DNA of 64,000 nucleotides from Pedobacter zeae (GTDB lineage: Bacteria; Bacteroidota; Bacteroidia; Sphingobacteriales; Sphingobacteriaceae), in assembly GCF_014196715.1 (NCBI RefSeq), contig NZ_JACIEF010000004.1, forward strand, positions 620,001 through 684,000, given 5' to 3'. Positions within the stretch are counted from its first letter, which is position 1. Every line of letters starts with the position of its first letter. Below, piece after piece: positions 43,338-52,716 of this stretch. Below the pieces are notes generated by a model. It saw only the letters and a program-made list of their open reading frames with translations. It was not told the DNA's origin and did not search any database. Made by a program: the position numbers and the translations under genes.

Positions 43338-44198
43338 TTAGTGTAACGCGTGGCGTTTTACAACTCCACCTTTTAAATCGGCAATTTGTTGTTGTATTAC
43401 AAATGCATCCGCATCAATCTGGCGGATGGCGGTTTGTAATTTACTCATTTCCAGTTTGGTCACAACGGTGAAAATAATATCGATATCTTTTTTTTCCCCG
43501 TAACCACCCTCACCTTTATAAAGGGTAACACCACGTTTCATCTCGTTGATAATAAAGTTTTTGATCTCTTCCTGATGTTCGGAGATGATGGTAACGCCGG
43601 TATATTGTTCAATACCGTTTACAATGAAATCAATGGTACTTGATGCTGACAGGTAGGTTAAGATGGCATAAAGCGCTGTTTCGATATTCAGGAAATAAGC
43701 TGCAAATGCAAAAATAATGATATTTAAGATCAGGATAATGTTCCCAACGGTTAATATGCTGTTTTTGCTGATGTAAAGGGCTAAAACTTCTGTTCCATCA
43801 ATTACACATCCACCCCGCATGGCCAATCCAATTCCTCCGCCTAAAAACAAACCGCCAAAAAAAGCAATAAGCAATTTATCGTGTGTAATGGGTTGAAAAG
43901 GCAGAATAATTAAAGCCAATGAGAGCGCAGCAATGGCAATAGCCGTTTTAAGGGCAAAGCCTTTGCCAATCTGCCTATAACCTAAAATAACGAAAGGAAT
44001 GTTGATGATGGCAATCAGGTACGATAAATTCCAGCCGGTTAGGGTGCTTACCAAAAGAGAAATACCGGTAACCCCGCCGTCTATAAAATGACTTGGCATT
44101 AAAAAGCTTTTTAGGCCGAAACAGGCTGAAGTTACCCCTGCAATAATCAGGAAAATTTCTTTTGCAAACCTGGTGCCTTTGTTTTTAATGTGGTTCAT
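43338..44198 (-). CDS. YitT family membrane protein
   Basis: The 286-residue protein has five to six transmembrane segments (FLIIAGVTSACFGLKSFLMP, SYLIAIINIPFVILGY, LIAFFGGLFLGGGIGLAMRGGC) and the conserved DGTEVLALY. A C-terminal cytoplasmic DUF2179 domain follows (GVTIISEHQEEI, GVTLYKGEGGYGEKKDIDII, DADAFVIQQQIADLKGG). The start overlaps the truB stop in an ATGA, so the two are translationally coupled. The role of the family is not established; membrane transport is suspected. Confidence 0.9.
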   Translation of the reverse strand: MNHIKNKGTRFAKEIFLIIAGVTSACFGLKSFLMPSHFIDGGVTGISLLVSTLTGWNLSYLIAIINIPFVILGYRQIGKGFALKTAIAIAALSLALIILPFQPITHDKLLIAFFGGLFLGGGIGLAMRGGCVIDGTEVLALYISKNSILTVGNIILILNIIIFAFAAYFLNIETALYAILTYLSASSTIDFIVNGIEQYTGVTIISEHQEEIKNFIINEMKRGVTLYKGEGGYGEKKDIDIIFTVVTKLEMSKLQTAIRQIDADAFVIQQQIADLKGGVVKRHALH

Positions 44199-44926
44199 AC
44201 TTCTGCCTGAGTTTTAGCTTCTTCTTTCTTATTACGAATATAACTAACAAGTTCTAGTACCTCAAACGCATCTTTTAGCAAAAAGTTTCCGCTCCGGGTA
44301 CGGGTAAGTTTAGAAAGATAAGCACCATTGTTAAGCTGTTTACCAAAATCGGATATTAAAGAACGGATATAGGTGCCTTTACTGCATACCACCCTAAAAT
44401 CAACTTCGGGTAGTGCGATACGGGTGATTTCAAATTCAGGAACGCTTACAAAACGCTTGCGTAACTCAACCTCTTCCCCTAATCTTGCTTTTACGTATAA
44501 ACGTTCGCCATTTATTTTTACTGCCGAGTGTGCCGGTGGATATTGTTCAATATCGCCAATAAAGGGTTTACAGGCGGCATAAATTTCTTCTTCGGTAATG
44601 TTGCTGATATCAAATGTTTCATCAACCTCTGTTTCCATATCGAATGATGGGGTAGTAGCCCCTAAAATCATGGTGCCGGTATATTCTTTCTCTTCGGCCT
44701 GAAAAGTGTCGATCTGTTTGGTTAGTTTGCCGGTACAGATAATTAGCAGGCCTGTGGCAAGGGGGTCTAAAGTGCCGGCATGGCCAACCTTTAATTTTAG
44801 TGGTTTTAAAGAATTACGGATTTTGCCCACCACATCAAATGAAGTCCATTTGTAGGGTTTGTTAATTAAAAGCAATTCGCCTTCAGCAAAATTGAAATCT
44901 TTGAATTTTGAATTTTCGGTACTCAC
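44195..44926 (-). CDS. truB: tRNA pseudouridine(55) synthase
   Basis: The 243-residue protein has the TruB signature VGHAGTLDPLATGLL with catalytic D54, together with LLINKPYKWTSFDVV and the ending CSKGTYIRSLISDFG. It converts U55 of the tRNA T-loop to pseudouridine. The protein is shorter than E. coli TruB at the C-terminus, as usual for Bacteroidota. It lies after uppP and is coupled to the yitT-like gene. A -7 box TATCTTTG lies 15 bp upstream. Confidence 0.95.
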   Translation of the reverse strand: MSTENSKFKDFNFAEGELLLINKPYKWTSFDVVGKIRNSLKPLKLKVGHAGTLDPLATGLLIICTGKLTKQIDTFQAEEKEYTGTMILGATTPSFDMETEVDETFDISNITEEEIYAACKPFIGDIEQYPPAHSAVKINGERLYVKARLGEEVELRKRFVSVPEFEITRIALPEVDFRVVCSKGTYIRSLISDFGKQLNNGAYLSKLTRTRSGNFLLKDAFEVLELVSYIRNKKEEAKTQAEV

Positions 44927-44940
44927 AAATCTTTTTTGCG

Positions 44941-44948
44941 CAAAGATA
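44941..44948 (-). promoter_or_regulatory. -7 box TATCTTTG before truB
   Basis: The minus strand reads TATCTTTGC, the most common form of the Bacteroidota -7 element. The leader would be only about 8 nt. Confidence 0.45.
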
Positions 44949-45049
44949 CGGATTCCATGTTGTTTGCCTAAGTTTTTTTAACCACAGATGTGCATCCCGC
45001 CTGAACGGCTGGACAGGCTTTTTAGCTGTGGTTAAAATATTTACATGAA

Positions 45050-45844
45050 TTATATAATCTGTAAGTTGTGTCCGCTCAGCAACAGGGTGATAATGATTAA
45101 ACCTGCAGCAATCCTGTACCAACCAAAAACTTTAAACCCATGCTTGTTTAAGTAGCCAATAAAGCTTTTGATCGCCAAAAGTGCCACAACAAATGCCACT
45201 ACGTTCCCAATAATCAGCAGGTTGGTTTGCTCGTGGGTGATGATATTTCCTTCTTTGTAAAAATCGTACAGTTTCTTGGCGGTTGCAGCAAACATGGTCG
45301 GTACAGCCAGGAAAAATGAAAACTCGGCAGCCACTTTTCTGCTTAATTTTTGGCTCATACCACCTACAATGGTTGCTCCTGAGCGTGAAACGCCGGGGAT
45401 CATCGCAATACACTGGAAAAAACCAATTTTTAAAGCTGTTAAATAACTCACATTTTCTTCATTGTCGACCTCAGGTTTATTAAACCATTTATCAACAAAT
45501 AACAAAATTATACCACCTACTAAAAGAGAAATACCAACTGCCAATGGGCTTTCTAAAAGTTCATCGATTTTTTTGCTTAATAACAAGCCAAAAACTGCTG
45601 CAGGGATAAAAGCAACCAATAGTTTGATGTAAAAGTTGATTGATTTAAAGAATCTTTTAAAATACAATACTAAGACCGAAAGGATAGCCCCCAACTGTAT
45701 GGCGATAGTAAATAACTTTACAAATGGTTCTGATGCAATGCCCATAAACGACGAGGCAATGATCATGTGGCCAGTGCTCGATACAGGTAAAAATTCAGTT
45801 AATCCTTCAACTATGGCAAGGACAATGGCTTCAAAAGCGTTCAT
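45050..45844 (-). CDS. uppP: Undecaprenyl-diphosphate phosphatase
   Basis: The 264-residue polytopic protein shows the UppP/BacA motifs: ALIVEGLTEFLPVSSTGHM-like start (AIVLAIVEGLTEFLPVSST), with the catalytic Glu and Ser/His region, and MIPGVSRSGATIVGGM. It removes a phosphate from undecaprenyl diphosphate at the outer face of the inner membrane for peptidoglycan and O-antigen synthesis. It is in a cluster with ftsX and DUF3098, all envelope-related. Confidence 0.95.
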   Translation of the reverse strand: MNAFEAIVLAIVEGLTEFLPVSSTGHMIIASSFMGIASEPFVKLFTIAIQLGAILSVLVLYFKRFFKSINFYIKLLVAFIPAAVFGLLLSKKIDELLESPLAVGISLLVGGIILLFVDKWFNKPEVDNEENVSYLTALKIGFFQCIAMIPGVSRSGATIVGGMSQKLSRKVAAEFSFFLAVPTMFAATAKKLYDFYKEGNIITHEQTNLLIIGNVVAFVVALLAIKSFIGYLNKHGFKVFGWYRIAAGLIIITLLLSGHNLQII

Positions 45845-45864
45845 ATTTTGAGGAAGAAAGGAAA

Positions 45865-45906
45865 TATTTAAACGCTTAATCTAATTCAGATTAAACGTTT
45901 TAAATG
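45865..45906. other. Imperfect AT-rich hairpin between DUF3098 and uppP
   Basis: ATTTAAACGCTTAATCT pairs with AGATTAAACGTTTTAAAT with one bulge around a 5-nt loop. There is no clear T-tract on the minus strand. It may be a weak terminator or an RNA stability element. Confidence 0.4.
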
Positions 45907-45923
45907 TAATGCTTATAATAAAA

Positions 45924-46151
45924 TTATTTTTTTAAGACGGCATAAATGCCAAAAGCAAAACCTGCCAATACTACCATCGGAGCCAATAAAGTTCTTCTGA
46001 AATCGTAAATATTACCTGTTGTGCCCATCATCAGGATAAAGCCTAGTGCAACAATTGCAATGCTGATCAACAATAACTGATAGTTTTTTTTGGTAAAAAC
46101 CAATTCGCTTTTAACGTCCTTAACAACCGGACCTGTTTTTTTTTCTGCCAT
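45924..46151 (-). CDS. DUF3098 family small membrane protein
   Basis: The 75-residue product has two transmembrane helices (LLISIAIVALGFILMMG and LAPMVVLAGFAFGIYAVL) and a charged N-terminus containing the conserved FTKKNYQLLLI. It is a Bacteroidota-specific family found next to ftsX. The start overlaps the ftsX stop by one base. A function in division or peptidoglycan remodelling is suggested only by this linkage. Confidence 0.88.
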   Translation of the reverse strand: MAEKKTGPVVKDVKSELVFTKKNYQLLLISIAIVALGFILMMGTTGNIYDFRRTLLAPMVVLAGFAFGIYAVLKK

Positions 46152-47038
46152 TATCTATAAAGATGATAAGATTTTAAACGTAAATACCTGCTTACCGCAA
46201 ACCATGTACTAATACCTGTTATAAAAATACCCACAATCAAAAGGCCTATAAATACAAAGCCAAATTCCTGGTAGTTATTTAAAATAATAATTTCCGGTAC
46301 TTCTTTGCGGGCATAAATCAATGTTGCCAATAAAATAATAATGGCGATAAATGCAGCAATTAAGCCATGCAAAGCCGCATACAGTAAGAAAGGACGTCGA
46401 ATAAAATTTTTCGTTGCACCAACCAATTGCATACTTTTAATTAAAAAACGCTGCGAATAAATCGCTAACCTTATGGTGTTGTTAATCAGTGCGATAGATA
46501 TGATTAAAAGCAATACAGCAAAAGCAAAAATAATTAAGCCGATGGTGTTGATGTTCTTGTTTACCATATCAATTAAAGAACTCTGGTACACTACTTCTTT
46601 TACAACCGGGTTTTTAGAAATACTGGCTTTTAATGCGTCGATGCTTTTATTGTTGGCATATTCTGCTTTCAGGTATACATCAAAGGTTGAAGTTAGGGGG
46701 TTGTAACCCAGAAAGTTGACAAAATCTTCGCCTAAATCCTGTGTTAAGTTTCTTGCGGCAAGCTCTTTGTTTACATATTGGGTCTGCTTTACAGCAGGGT
46801 TTGTATTTAACTCTTTCTGAAAAGCCAGTACATCTGCTTCTTTTGCGCCTTCATCAACAATAATGTTTAAAACAATGTTCTCTTTAACATAGTTAGACAG
46901 ATTTTTGGCATGTACCAGTACCAACCCAAGTAACCCGAGCATTAATAAAACCAATGCAATACTGATGATGGTGGAGATATAAACGGTTTTGGTTTTCTTA
47001 GATGCATCACTTACTTCGAACTCTTCCATGTATTTCAT
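46151..47038 (-). CDS. ftsX: Cell-division protein FtsX
   Basis: The 295-residue protein has the FtsX plan: a cytoplasmic N-terminus, one transmembrane helix (about 20-43), a periplasmic domain (about 45-165), and then three helices (TIGLIIFAFAVLLLIISIALI, LLYAALHGLIAAFIAIIILLA, FVFIGLLIVGIFITGIS) of the MacB/FtsX permease fold. With FtsE it controls peptidoglycan hydrolases at the septum. ftsE is not in the window, as is common in this phylum. It is the first gene of the minus block. Confidence 0.93.
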   Translation of the reverse strand: MKYMEEFEVSDASKKTKTVYISTIISIALVLLMLGLLGLVLVHAKNLSNYVKENIVLNIIVDEGAKEADVLAFQKELNTNPAVKQTQYVNKELAARNLTQDLGEDFVNFLGYNPLTSTFDVYLKAEYANNKSIDALKASISKNPVVKEVVYQSSLIDMVNKNINTIGLIIFAFAVLLLIISIALINNTIRLAIYSQRFLIKSMQLVGATKNFIRRPFLLYAALHGLIAAFIAIIILLATLIYARKEVPEIIILNNYQEFGFVFIGLLIVGIFITGISTWFAVSRYLRLKSYHLYR

Positions 47039-47049
47039 TTTTGTTTCTG

Positions 47050-47057
47050 CGAAAATA
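47050..47057 (-). promoter_or_regulatory. -7-like box TATTTTCG before ftsX
   Basis: The minus strand reads TATTTTCGC 12 bp before the start codon, one base off TAnnTTTG. The same TATTTTCGC stands before leuS. Confidence 0.35.
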
Positions 47058-47230
47058 TAAATTATACCCGATAAACACCAATTTAAAAAGCCTTAAATCA
47101 ACATTAACGGATAGGTTTAAGTTTTAGTTTAGCGCTCAAATTCTTTTCATTAATTCATCGTTTTGTAAAAATACGGTACGAAATTTGTTAAAATGCCGTT
47201 AATCATAAAACTTAAGACTAAAATTAAACT

Positions 47231-47656
47231 ATGAAAAAACAACTTACCTTAATGGCTATACTATTAATCGTTGCAAGTACGGTCATTTCCTGTAAAAAAG
47301 ACACCACTTCTTTAAAGGCCCAAATGATGGGACGTTGGACTTTAAACAGGATTGTAACAACAGGTTATACGGCCGATGAGACTTTAAAAGACCCTACCAA
47401 AATTAATGGGGACGTAACGTATGGTAAAACCAGTGATTATGTTGATTACAAATCGAACAACGACGATCAGGTAGAAATAAGCCTTTCAGGAAACAAGACT
47501 ATCGGTACTTACCAGATTATTTATTCCGATCAGTTTACCATGGAATTGAACGATGGCAACAATTTTTGTGTGGTTAACAGTTTGAGCGGGAATCAATTTC
47601 AGTTTACAGCTACCATTAACAACAGGATAAAAAAGGTTTATTACCTGTCGAGATAA
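47231..47656 (+). CDS. Small lipocalin-like lipoprotein
   Basis: The 141-residue product has a lipobox with Cys21 (VISCKKD). The mature region has the MMGRWTLNRI start and alternating beta strands, typical of the small lipocalin-like (DUF4923/DUF5004-type) lipoproteins of Bacteroidota. The ligand is unknown. It is a single gene with its own perfect terminator. Confidence 0.78.
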   Translation: MKKQLTLMAILLIVASTVISCKKDTTSLKAQMMGRWTLNRIVTTGYTADETLKDPTKINGDVTYGKTSDYVDYKSNNDDQVEISLSGNKTIGTYQIIYSDQFTMELNDGNNFCVVNSLSGNQFQFTATINNRIKKVYYLSR

Positions 47657-47683
47657 TATGCCGATCAGCCCATTATTTGAATG

Positions 47684-47717
47684 CGCCATTGATTAGAAAT
47701 CAATGGCGTTTTTTTTA
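47684..47717 (+). terminator. Rho-independent terminator after the small lipoprotein
   Basis: CGCCATTGATT (47684-47694) and AATCAATGGCG (47698-47708) pair perfectly around a 3-nt loop, and eight or more T follow. Confidence 0.9.
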
Positions 47718-48045
47718 AATAATTGATCAGGTCCATATCTTTTTAGTTTGGAAAGCAGTTGCAGGAAGACTTAGGTTAATGCCGTCCCGCCCCCGCTTCT
47801 GCCGGTTGAAAAATACCGGCATCCCGCTCCGGCCGGGTTTAGGTGGCCGCTATTGGGCAGCTATCTGCAGTGGAAAACAGGACCACCCGTTTCCAGAAAA
47901 AATCTTGTCCACCTATGTCACCTGAGAATAGTTAAGAAGATTTAGTACTTTAAAAACCTCACAGGTTTAAAAACCTGAGGTCTTTTGCCGGAAAGTAATG
48001 CTTTTGGCGCTAAAATTTATGTTTTACTAAACCCCTTAATTTCCG
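47718..48045. other. Intergenic region before leuS with GC-rich and palindromic repeats
   Basis: 47780-47900 is clearly more GC-rich than its surroundings and holds the small inverted pair GCCGGTTGAA/ATACCGGC, so it looks like a dispersed repeat. ACCTCACAGGTTT (47956-47968) pairs with AAACCTGAGGT (47971-47981) around a 2-nt loop. No gene is seen. Confidence 0.45.
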
Positions 48046-48053
48046 TATTTTCG
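48046..48053 (+). promoter_or_regulatory. -7-like box TATTTTCG before leuS
   Basis: TATTTTCGC lies 33 bp before the leuS start and has a GTTTTA about 20 bp upstream in the -33 place. Confidence 0.4.
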
Positions 48054-48078
48054 CACCTTTAAAAATTTAAAACTTGCA

Positions 48079-50883
48079 ATGGATTACCAATTCAAAGAAA
48101 TAGAGCAAAAGTGGCAAAAATTTTGGGCAGATCATCAAACGTTTAAAGCCGAAAGCAATTCTGAAAAACCAAAATACTATGTGTTAGATATGTTCCCTTA
48201 TCCTTCGGGGGCAGGCCTGCACGTTGGTCACCCGCTGGGTTACATTGCATCAGATATTTTTTCAAGATACAAACGCCTTAAAGGCTTTAACGTGTTGCAT
48301 CCTATGGGATACGATTCGTTTGGTTTACCTGCAGAGCAATATGCGATACAAACCGGTCAGCATCCGGCCATTACCACCGAAGCCAATATCGCAACCTACC
48401 GCCGTCAGTTAGACCAGATAGGTTTTTCTTTCGATTGGAGCAGGGAGGTGCGTACCAGTGAGCCCTCTTATTATAAGTGGACACAGTGGATTTTTATGCA
48501 ATTGTTCAACTCCTGGTATAACATCGAAAACGACAGGGCTGAAGACATTACTACGTTGATCGAAAAATTCAATGCATCTGGCACAGCCGATGTGAAAGCA
48601 GTTTGTGATGAAGATGTTAAGTCTTTCCTGCCAAGTGATTGGGCTACCTTTACCGATGAGGAGAAACAGATCGAATTGTTAAAATACCGCTTAACTTATC
48701 TCCGCGAGAGCACAGTAAACTGGTGTCCGGCATTGGGAACGGTTTTAGCGAATGATGAAGTTAAAGATGGTTTTTCAGAGCGTGGCGGTTTCCCGGTTGA
48801 GCAAAAGAAAATGATGCAGTGGAGCATGCGGATTACTGCTTATGCTGATCGTCTTTTGCAGGGTTTGGATACCATCGATTGGCCAGAGCCGGTTAAAGAA
48901 ATGCAGCGCAATTGGATTGGGAAGAGTGTAGGTGCATCTGTGAAGTTTAAAATTGAGACTTCGGACTCCGGACTCCGGACTTCAGACTATATTGAAGTTT
49001 TTACCACCCGCGTTGATACCATTTTTGGGGTTTCTTACCTGGTACTGGCACCTGAGCATGAGTGGGTAGCCGAATTAACTACTCCGGAGCAAAAACAGGC
49101 CGTTGAAGATTATATTGCTTTAACCAAAAAGAAATCGGAACTAGACCGCATGGCCGATACCAAAACCGTTTCGGGTGCTTTTACCGGCACTTATGTCATT
49201 AACCCGGTAAGTGGCGAACGCGTGCAGCTGTGGATTGCCGATTACGTATTGGCAGGATATGGAACAGGTGCCGTAATGGGAGTGCCAAGTGGCGATCAAC
49301 GCGACTGGTTATTTGCTACCCATTTTAACCTGCCTATTGTACAGATTTTAGATGCACAAAAAGATATTGATGTTCAGGCAGATCCAACAAAAGAAGGAAA
49401 ATATATCAATTCGGGTTTTATTAACGGAATGGAATATAAAGAGGCTGTTGCCTTTTTAAATAACTGGTTGGAAGAAAGGGGAGCAGGCAAGGCAAAAGTG
49501 AACTTCCGTCAGCGCGACGCGATTTTTGGCCGTCAGCGTTACTGGGGTGAACCAATTCCGGTTTACTTTAAAGACGGGTTGCCTTACCTCGTGCAGGAAG
49601 AAGAATTACCTTTGTTACTGCCTGAAATTGATAAATATTTACCAACAGAAACCGGCGAACCGCCATTGGCCAGGGCCGAAAACTGGTTGCCAAAAGACGG
49701 TGGGCATTACGAGTTAAGCACCATGCCGGGTTGGGCTGGCAGCAGCTGGTACTGGTACCGCTATATGGATGCCAACAACAACAATGAATTTGCATCAAAA
49801 GAGGCAATTGATTACTGGCAAGCGGTTGATTTGTATATCGGTGGTTCGGAGCATGCTACCGGGCACCTGTTGTACAGCCGTTTCTGGAATAAATTTTTGA
49901 AGGATCTGGGTTATACCAAAGAAGAAGAACCTTTCAAAAAACTGATTAACCAGGGTATGATCCAGGGGAGAAGTAATTTTGTTTATCGCGTTAACGACGA
50001 GAACGGTAAGCCTACCAATACTTATGTATCTGCTGGATTAAGAAAAGAATATAAAACATCGGCATTGCATGTGGATGTGAACATAGTTGAAAATGATACG
50101 TTAGACCTTGCTAAATTCAAGGCCTGGAGGGAAGAATACGCCAATGCAGAATTTATTCTGGAAGGCGGAAAATACATCTGTGGCGTTGAAGTAGAAAAAA
50201 TGTCGAAATCGAAATTCAACGTGGTTAACCCCGATGATCTGATTGAGCGTTACGGTGCCGATACCTTACGTATGTATGAAATGTTCCTGGGACCGTTAGA
50301 ACAAAGTAAACCCTGGAACACCAATGGTATTGAAGGCGTATTTAAGTTCTTACGTAAATTCTGGCGTTTATTCCATAATGAGGAGTGGGTATTCCATGTA
50401 AATGATGTGGTGCCAACTAAAGCCGAGCTAAAAGCATTGCATAAAATCATTAAAAAGGTACAGGACGATATTGAGCGTTTCTCATTCAATACTTCAGTAT
50501 CGAGCTTTATGATTGCGGTAAATGAATTAACCGATCTGAAATGTAAAAACCGTCAGATCCTGGAAGACATGGTGATTATCCTTTCGCCTTATGCACCGCA
50601 CATTTGTGAGGAACTTTGGCAGTTATTGGGTAACGATGCCGGAACACTTTCGTATGCCGCTTATCCAACGTTTAAACCCGAATACCTGGTAGAAGATGAG
50701 TTTGCTTATCCGGTTTCCATCAATGGTAAAATGAAAATGAACCTGAATCTGAGCTTAACTTTAGCCCAACCAGAAGTAGAAAGCATTTTACTTGCCGATG
50801 AACACTTCCAGAAGTTCTTGGATGGAAAAGCACCTAAGAAAATCATTTTCGTAAAAGGGAAGATTATTAATGTGGTAGTTTAA
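48079..50883 (+). CDS. leuS: Leucyl-tRNA synthetase
   Basis: The 934-residue class I synthetase has the HIGH-type motif H48-V-G-H51 in PYPSGAGLHVGHPLGY and the KMSKS motif at 707-711. It has the CP1 editing domain (VFTTRVDTIFGVSYLVLAPEH, GTGAVMGVPSGDQRDWLFA) and an anticodon-binding C-terminus. It charges tRNA-Leu. Just before the editing block, residues 293-303 (ETSDSGLRTSD) are encoded by the GACTTCGGACTCCGGACT repeat, which appears to be an in-frame insertion. The rest is standard for Bacteroidota. Confidence 0.97.
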   Translation: MDYQFKEIEQKWQKFWADHQTFKAESNSEKPKYYVLDMFPYPSGAGLHVGHPLGYIASDIFSRYKRLKGFNVLHPMGYDSFGLPAEQYAIQTGQHPAITTEANIATYRRQLDQIGFSFDWSREVRTSEPSYYKWTQWIFMQLFNSWYNIENDRAEDITTLIEKFNASGTADVKAVCDEDVKSFLPSDWATFTDEEKQIELLKYRLTYLRESTVNWCPALGTVLANDEVKDGFSERGGFPVEQKKMMQWSMRITAYADRLLQGLDTIDWPEPVKEMQRNWIGKSVGASVKFKIETSDSGLRTSDYIEVFTTRVDTIFGVSYLVLAPEHEWVAELTTPEQKQAVEDYIALTKKKSELDRMADTKTVSGAFTGTYVINPVSGERVQLWIADYVLAGYGTGAVMGVPSGDQRDWLFATHFNLPIVQILDAQKDIDVQADPTKEGKYINSGFINGMEYKEAVAFLNNWLEERGAGKAKVNFRQRDAIFGRQRYWGEPIPVYFKDGLPYLVQEEELPLLLPEIDKYLPTETGEPPLARAENWLPKDGGHYELSTMPGWAGSSWYWYRYMDANNNNEFASKEAIDYWQAVDLYIGGSEHATGHLLYSRFWNKFLKDLGYTKEEEPFKKLINQGMIQGRSNFVYRVNDENGKPTNTYVSAGLRKEYKTSALHVDVNIVENDTLDLAKFKAWREEYANAEFILEGGKYICGVEVEKMSKSKFNVVNPDDLIERYGADTLRMYEMFLGPLEQSKPWNTNGIEGVFKFLRKFWRLFHNEEWVFHVNDVVPTKAELKALHKIIKKVQDDIERFSFNTSVSSFMIAVNELTDLKCKNRQILEDMVIILSPYAPHICEELWQLLGNDAGTLSYAAYPTFKPEYLVEDEFAYPVSINGKMKMNLNLSLTLAQPEVESILLADEHFQKFLDGKAPKKIIFVKGKIINVVV
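48956..48989. repeat. Repetitive-DNA insertion inside leuS
   Basis: The stretch holds GACTTCGGACTCCGGACTCC followed by GGACTTCAGAC, the same unit type as at 42565-42631 in ribF. It adds about 11 residues at the edge of the editing domain. The plus strand is the coding strand here and the template strand in ribF, so the unit is tolerated in two different readings. Confidence 0.7.
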
Positions 50884-50943
50884 AAGGTAGAAGGCAGAAG
50901 GTTTAAGGTATATGGTTTTTCCTTTCTCTTGCCTTAAAATAGA

Positions 50944-50976
50944 AAACCCAGGTTATTTTATAGCCTGGGTTTTTTT
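50944..50976. terminator. Bidirectional terminator between leuS and the DEAD-box gene
   Basis: AAACCCAGG (50944-50952) pairs with CCTGGGTTT (50964-50972), with T following on the plus strand and T on the other side of the hairpin for the minus strand. Confidence 0.85.
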
Positions 50977-51045
50977 ATAAAATTAATGGTTTATAAGCTG
51001 TAGGTTTTAAGCCTTACGCCTTCCACCTCCCAGCCTTCCACCTCG
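50977..51045. repeat. Short pyrimidine-rich dispersed repeat
   Basis: TAGGTTTTAAGCCTTACGCC, then CTTCCACCTCCCAGCCTTCC at 51020-51040. With AAGGTAGAAGGCAGAAGG just after leuS (50884-50901), these look like fragments of one simple repeat family related to the ribF insertion. Confidence 0.35.
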
Positions 51046-52341
51046 CTAGTCTCTTTTTCTCCTGTTTCCTCCATACTTTCTGTTATTGCTGGCGTTACGG
51101 GGTTTGCCGCTCATATTGCCATCGCCACCTTTTTTACCCCCGCCACCTTTCGATTGCGCCTGAGGCTTGCGTTTTACCTGGTTTTTGGCCAGCATTTTCT
51201 CCCAGGTTAAGGGATAAGGATGATCATCAACAATAGGCAAGGTAATTTTAATCAGCTTCTGGATATCCAGTAAATATTCATTTTCTTCGGCATCGCAGAA
51301 TGAAATGGCAAAGCCATTTGCACCGGCACGGCCTGTACGACCAATCCGGTGCACATAAGATTCAGGGATATTCGGCAACTCGTAGTTAAAAACGTGCGAC
51401 AACTGGTCGATATCAATTCCACGGGCAGCAATATCAGTAGCCACCAATACCCTGATGTTTTTGTCTTTAAAATCATTTAAAGCACGTTGCCTGGCATTTT
51501 GAGATTTGTTGCCGTGAATGGCCGCCGCCTTAATACCGGCATGCCCCAAATCTTTGGCAATCCGGTCGGCTCCATGTTTGGTACGGGTAAAAACAAGTGC
51601 AGTTTCAATGCTTTTATCCTGCAACAGGTGGATTAATAGTTTCTTTTTATCAGGTTTATCTACAAAGTAGATTGATTGGTTAATGGTTTCAGCGGTTGAT
51701 GAAACCGGGGTAACCTCTACCTTCGTTGGGTTTGATAAAATGGTGTTGGCCAGTTTCTGGATTTCATCGGGCATGGTAGCCGAGAAAAATAAAGTCTGGC
51801 GTTTTGCCGGCAGTTTAGCCACCACTTTTTTCACATCGTGAATAAAGCCCATATCCAGCATGCGATCGGCCTCATCTAGCACGAAAAGCTCGATCGTATT
51901 CAGGCTGATAAAGCCCTGGTTCATTAAATCTAATAACCGACCCGGGGTAGCCACTAAAATATCCACTCCTTTTTTCAATGCTTCTACCTGCGAAAACTGG
52001 TTTACACCACCAAAAATTACCAGGTGGCGCAGGTTTAAATTTTTACCATAGGCCTTAAAGCTTTCCTCAATCTGGATGGCCAGTTCGCGTGTTGGGGTTA
52101 ATACTAAAGCTTTAATGTTTTTATTGGCTTTGGTATTAATGTGTTTTTCGTGCAGCAATTGCAGCATCGGGATGGCGAAAGCTGCAGTTTTTCCGGTGCC
52201 TGTTTGTGCACAGCCCAGTAAATCCCTGCCCTTTAATATCGTTGGGATAGATTGCTCCTGTATCGGGGTTGGTTGTGTATAACCTTCAGTCTCAAGGGCC
52301 TTTAAAATTGGCTCAATGAGGTTTAATTCGTTGAATAACAT
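51046..52341 (-). CDS. DEAD-box RNA helicase (RhlE-like)
   Basis: The 431-residue protein has the Q motif (PTPIQEQSIP, 24-33), Walker A AQTGTGKT (K51), D156-E-A-D159, FFSATMP, and the C-terminal HRIGRTGRAG. A basic Gly/Lys/Arg-rich tail of about 50 residues (KGGGGKKGGDG and RKYGGNRRKRD) follows for RNA binding. The order fits the RhlE branch. It remodels RNA in ribosome assembly or decay. It is a single gene converging on leuS. Confidence 0.94.
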   Translation of the reverse strand: MLFNELNLIEPILKALETEGYTQPTPIQEQSIPTILKGRDLLGCAQTGTGKTAAFAIPMLQLLHEKHINTKANKNIKALVLTPTRELAIQIEESFKAYGKNLNLRHLVIFGGVNQFSQVEALKKGVDILVATPGRLLDLMNQGFISLNTIELFVLDEADRMLDMGFIHDVKKVVAKLPAKRQTLFFSATMPDEIQKLANTILSNPTKVEVTPVSSTAETINQSIYFVDKPDKKKLLIHLLQDKSIETALVFTRTKHGADRIAKDLGHAGIKAAAIHGNKSQNARQRALNDFKDKNIRVLVATDIAARGIDIDQLSHVFNYELPNIPESYVHRIGRTGRAGANGFAISFCDAEENEYLLDIQKLIKITLPIVDDHPYPLTWEKMLAKNQVKRKPQAQSKGGGGKKGGDGNMSGKPRNASNNRKYGGNRRKRD

Positions 52342-52455
52342 GTATGTTTCTGTATAATATTTATCGAAGAAGCTAGAACAATCATTTATTGAAGGACTAA
52401 CTTGCGGAGAGAATATGCCATGCAGAATGGCAAGCCCTTATTCCTGCTTCGGCGG

Positions 52456-52463
52456 CAAAGATA
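52456..52463 (-). promoter_or_regulatory. -7 box TATCTTTG before the DEAD-box helicase
   Basis: The minus strand reads TATCTTTGCCGCC, a standard Bacteroidota -7 element, giving a leader of about 105 nt before the start at 52341. Confidence 0.5.
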
Positions 52464-52716
52464 CGAAAAATGCGTCAGCATTACACTTTTTTGAACAGTG
52501 TATATCGCTGCCATGCTTATACTACCCGTTTATGATTGTAATCTTACATCATTATATTTTTAATTAGCATTTTGTAAATGTATTATTTGTAGTATAATTA
52601 TTATTTATCTGTATATTTATTTTTATTGAGATGGTATGTTGATTACGCCTGCTAGTTAAAAAAACAGTACCATGTAAACGATAATAAGAATAACTAACTA
52701 ATCTAATCTACCCATT

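Noticed and set aside
45891..45904. TTAAACGTTTTAAA between uppP and DUF3098 as a LacI operator
   Set aside because: It forms one arm of an AT-rich hairpin, lies at the end of an operon and far from the glycan locus.
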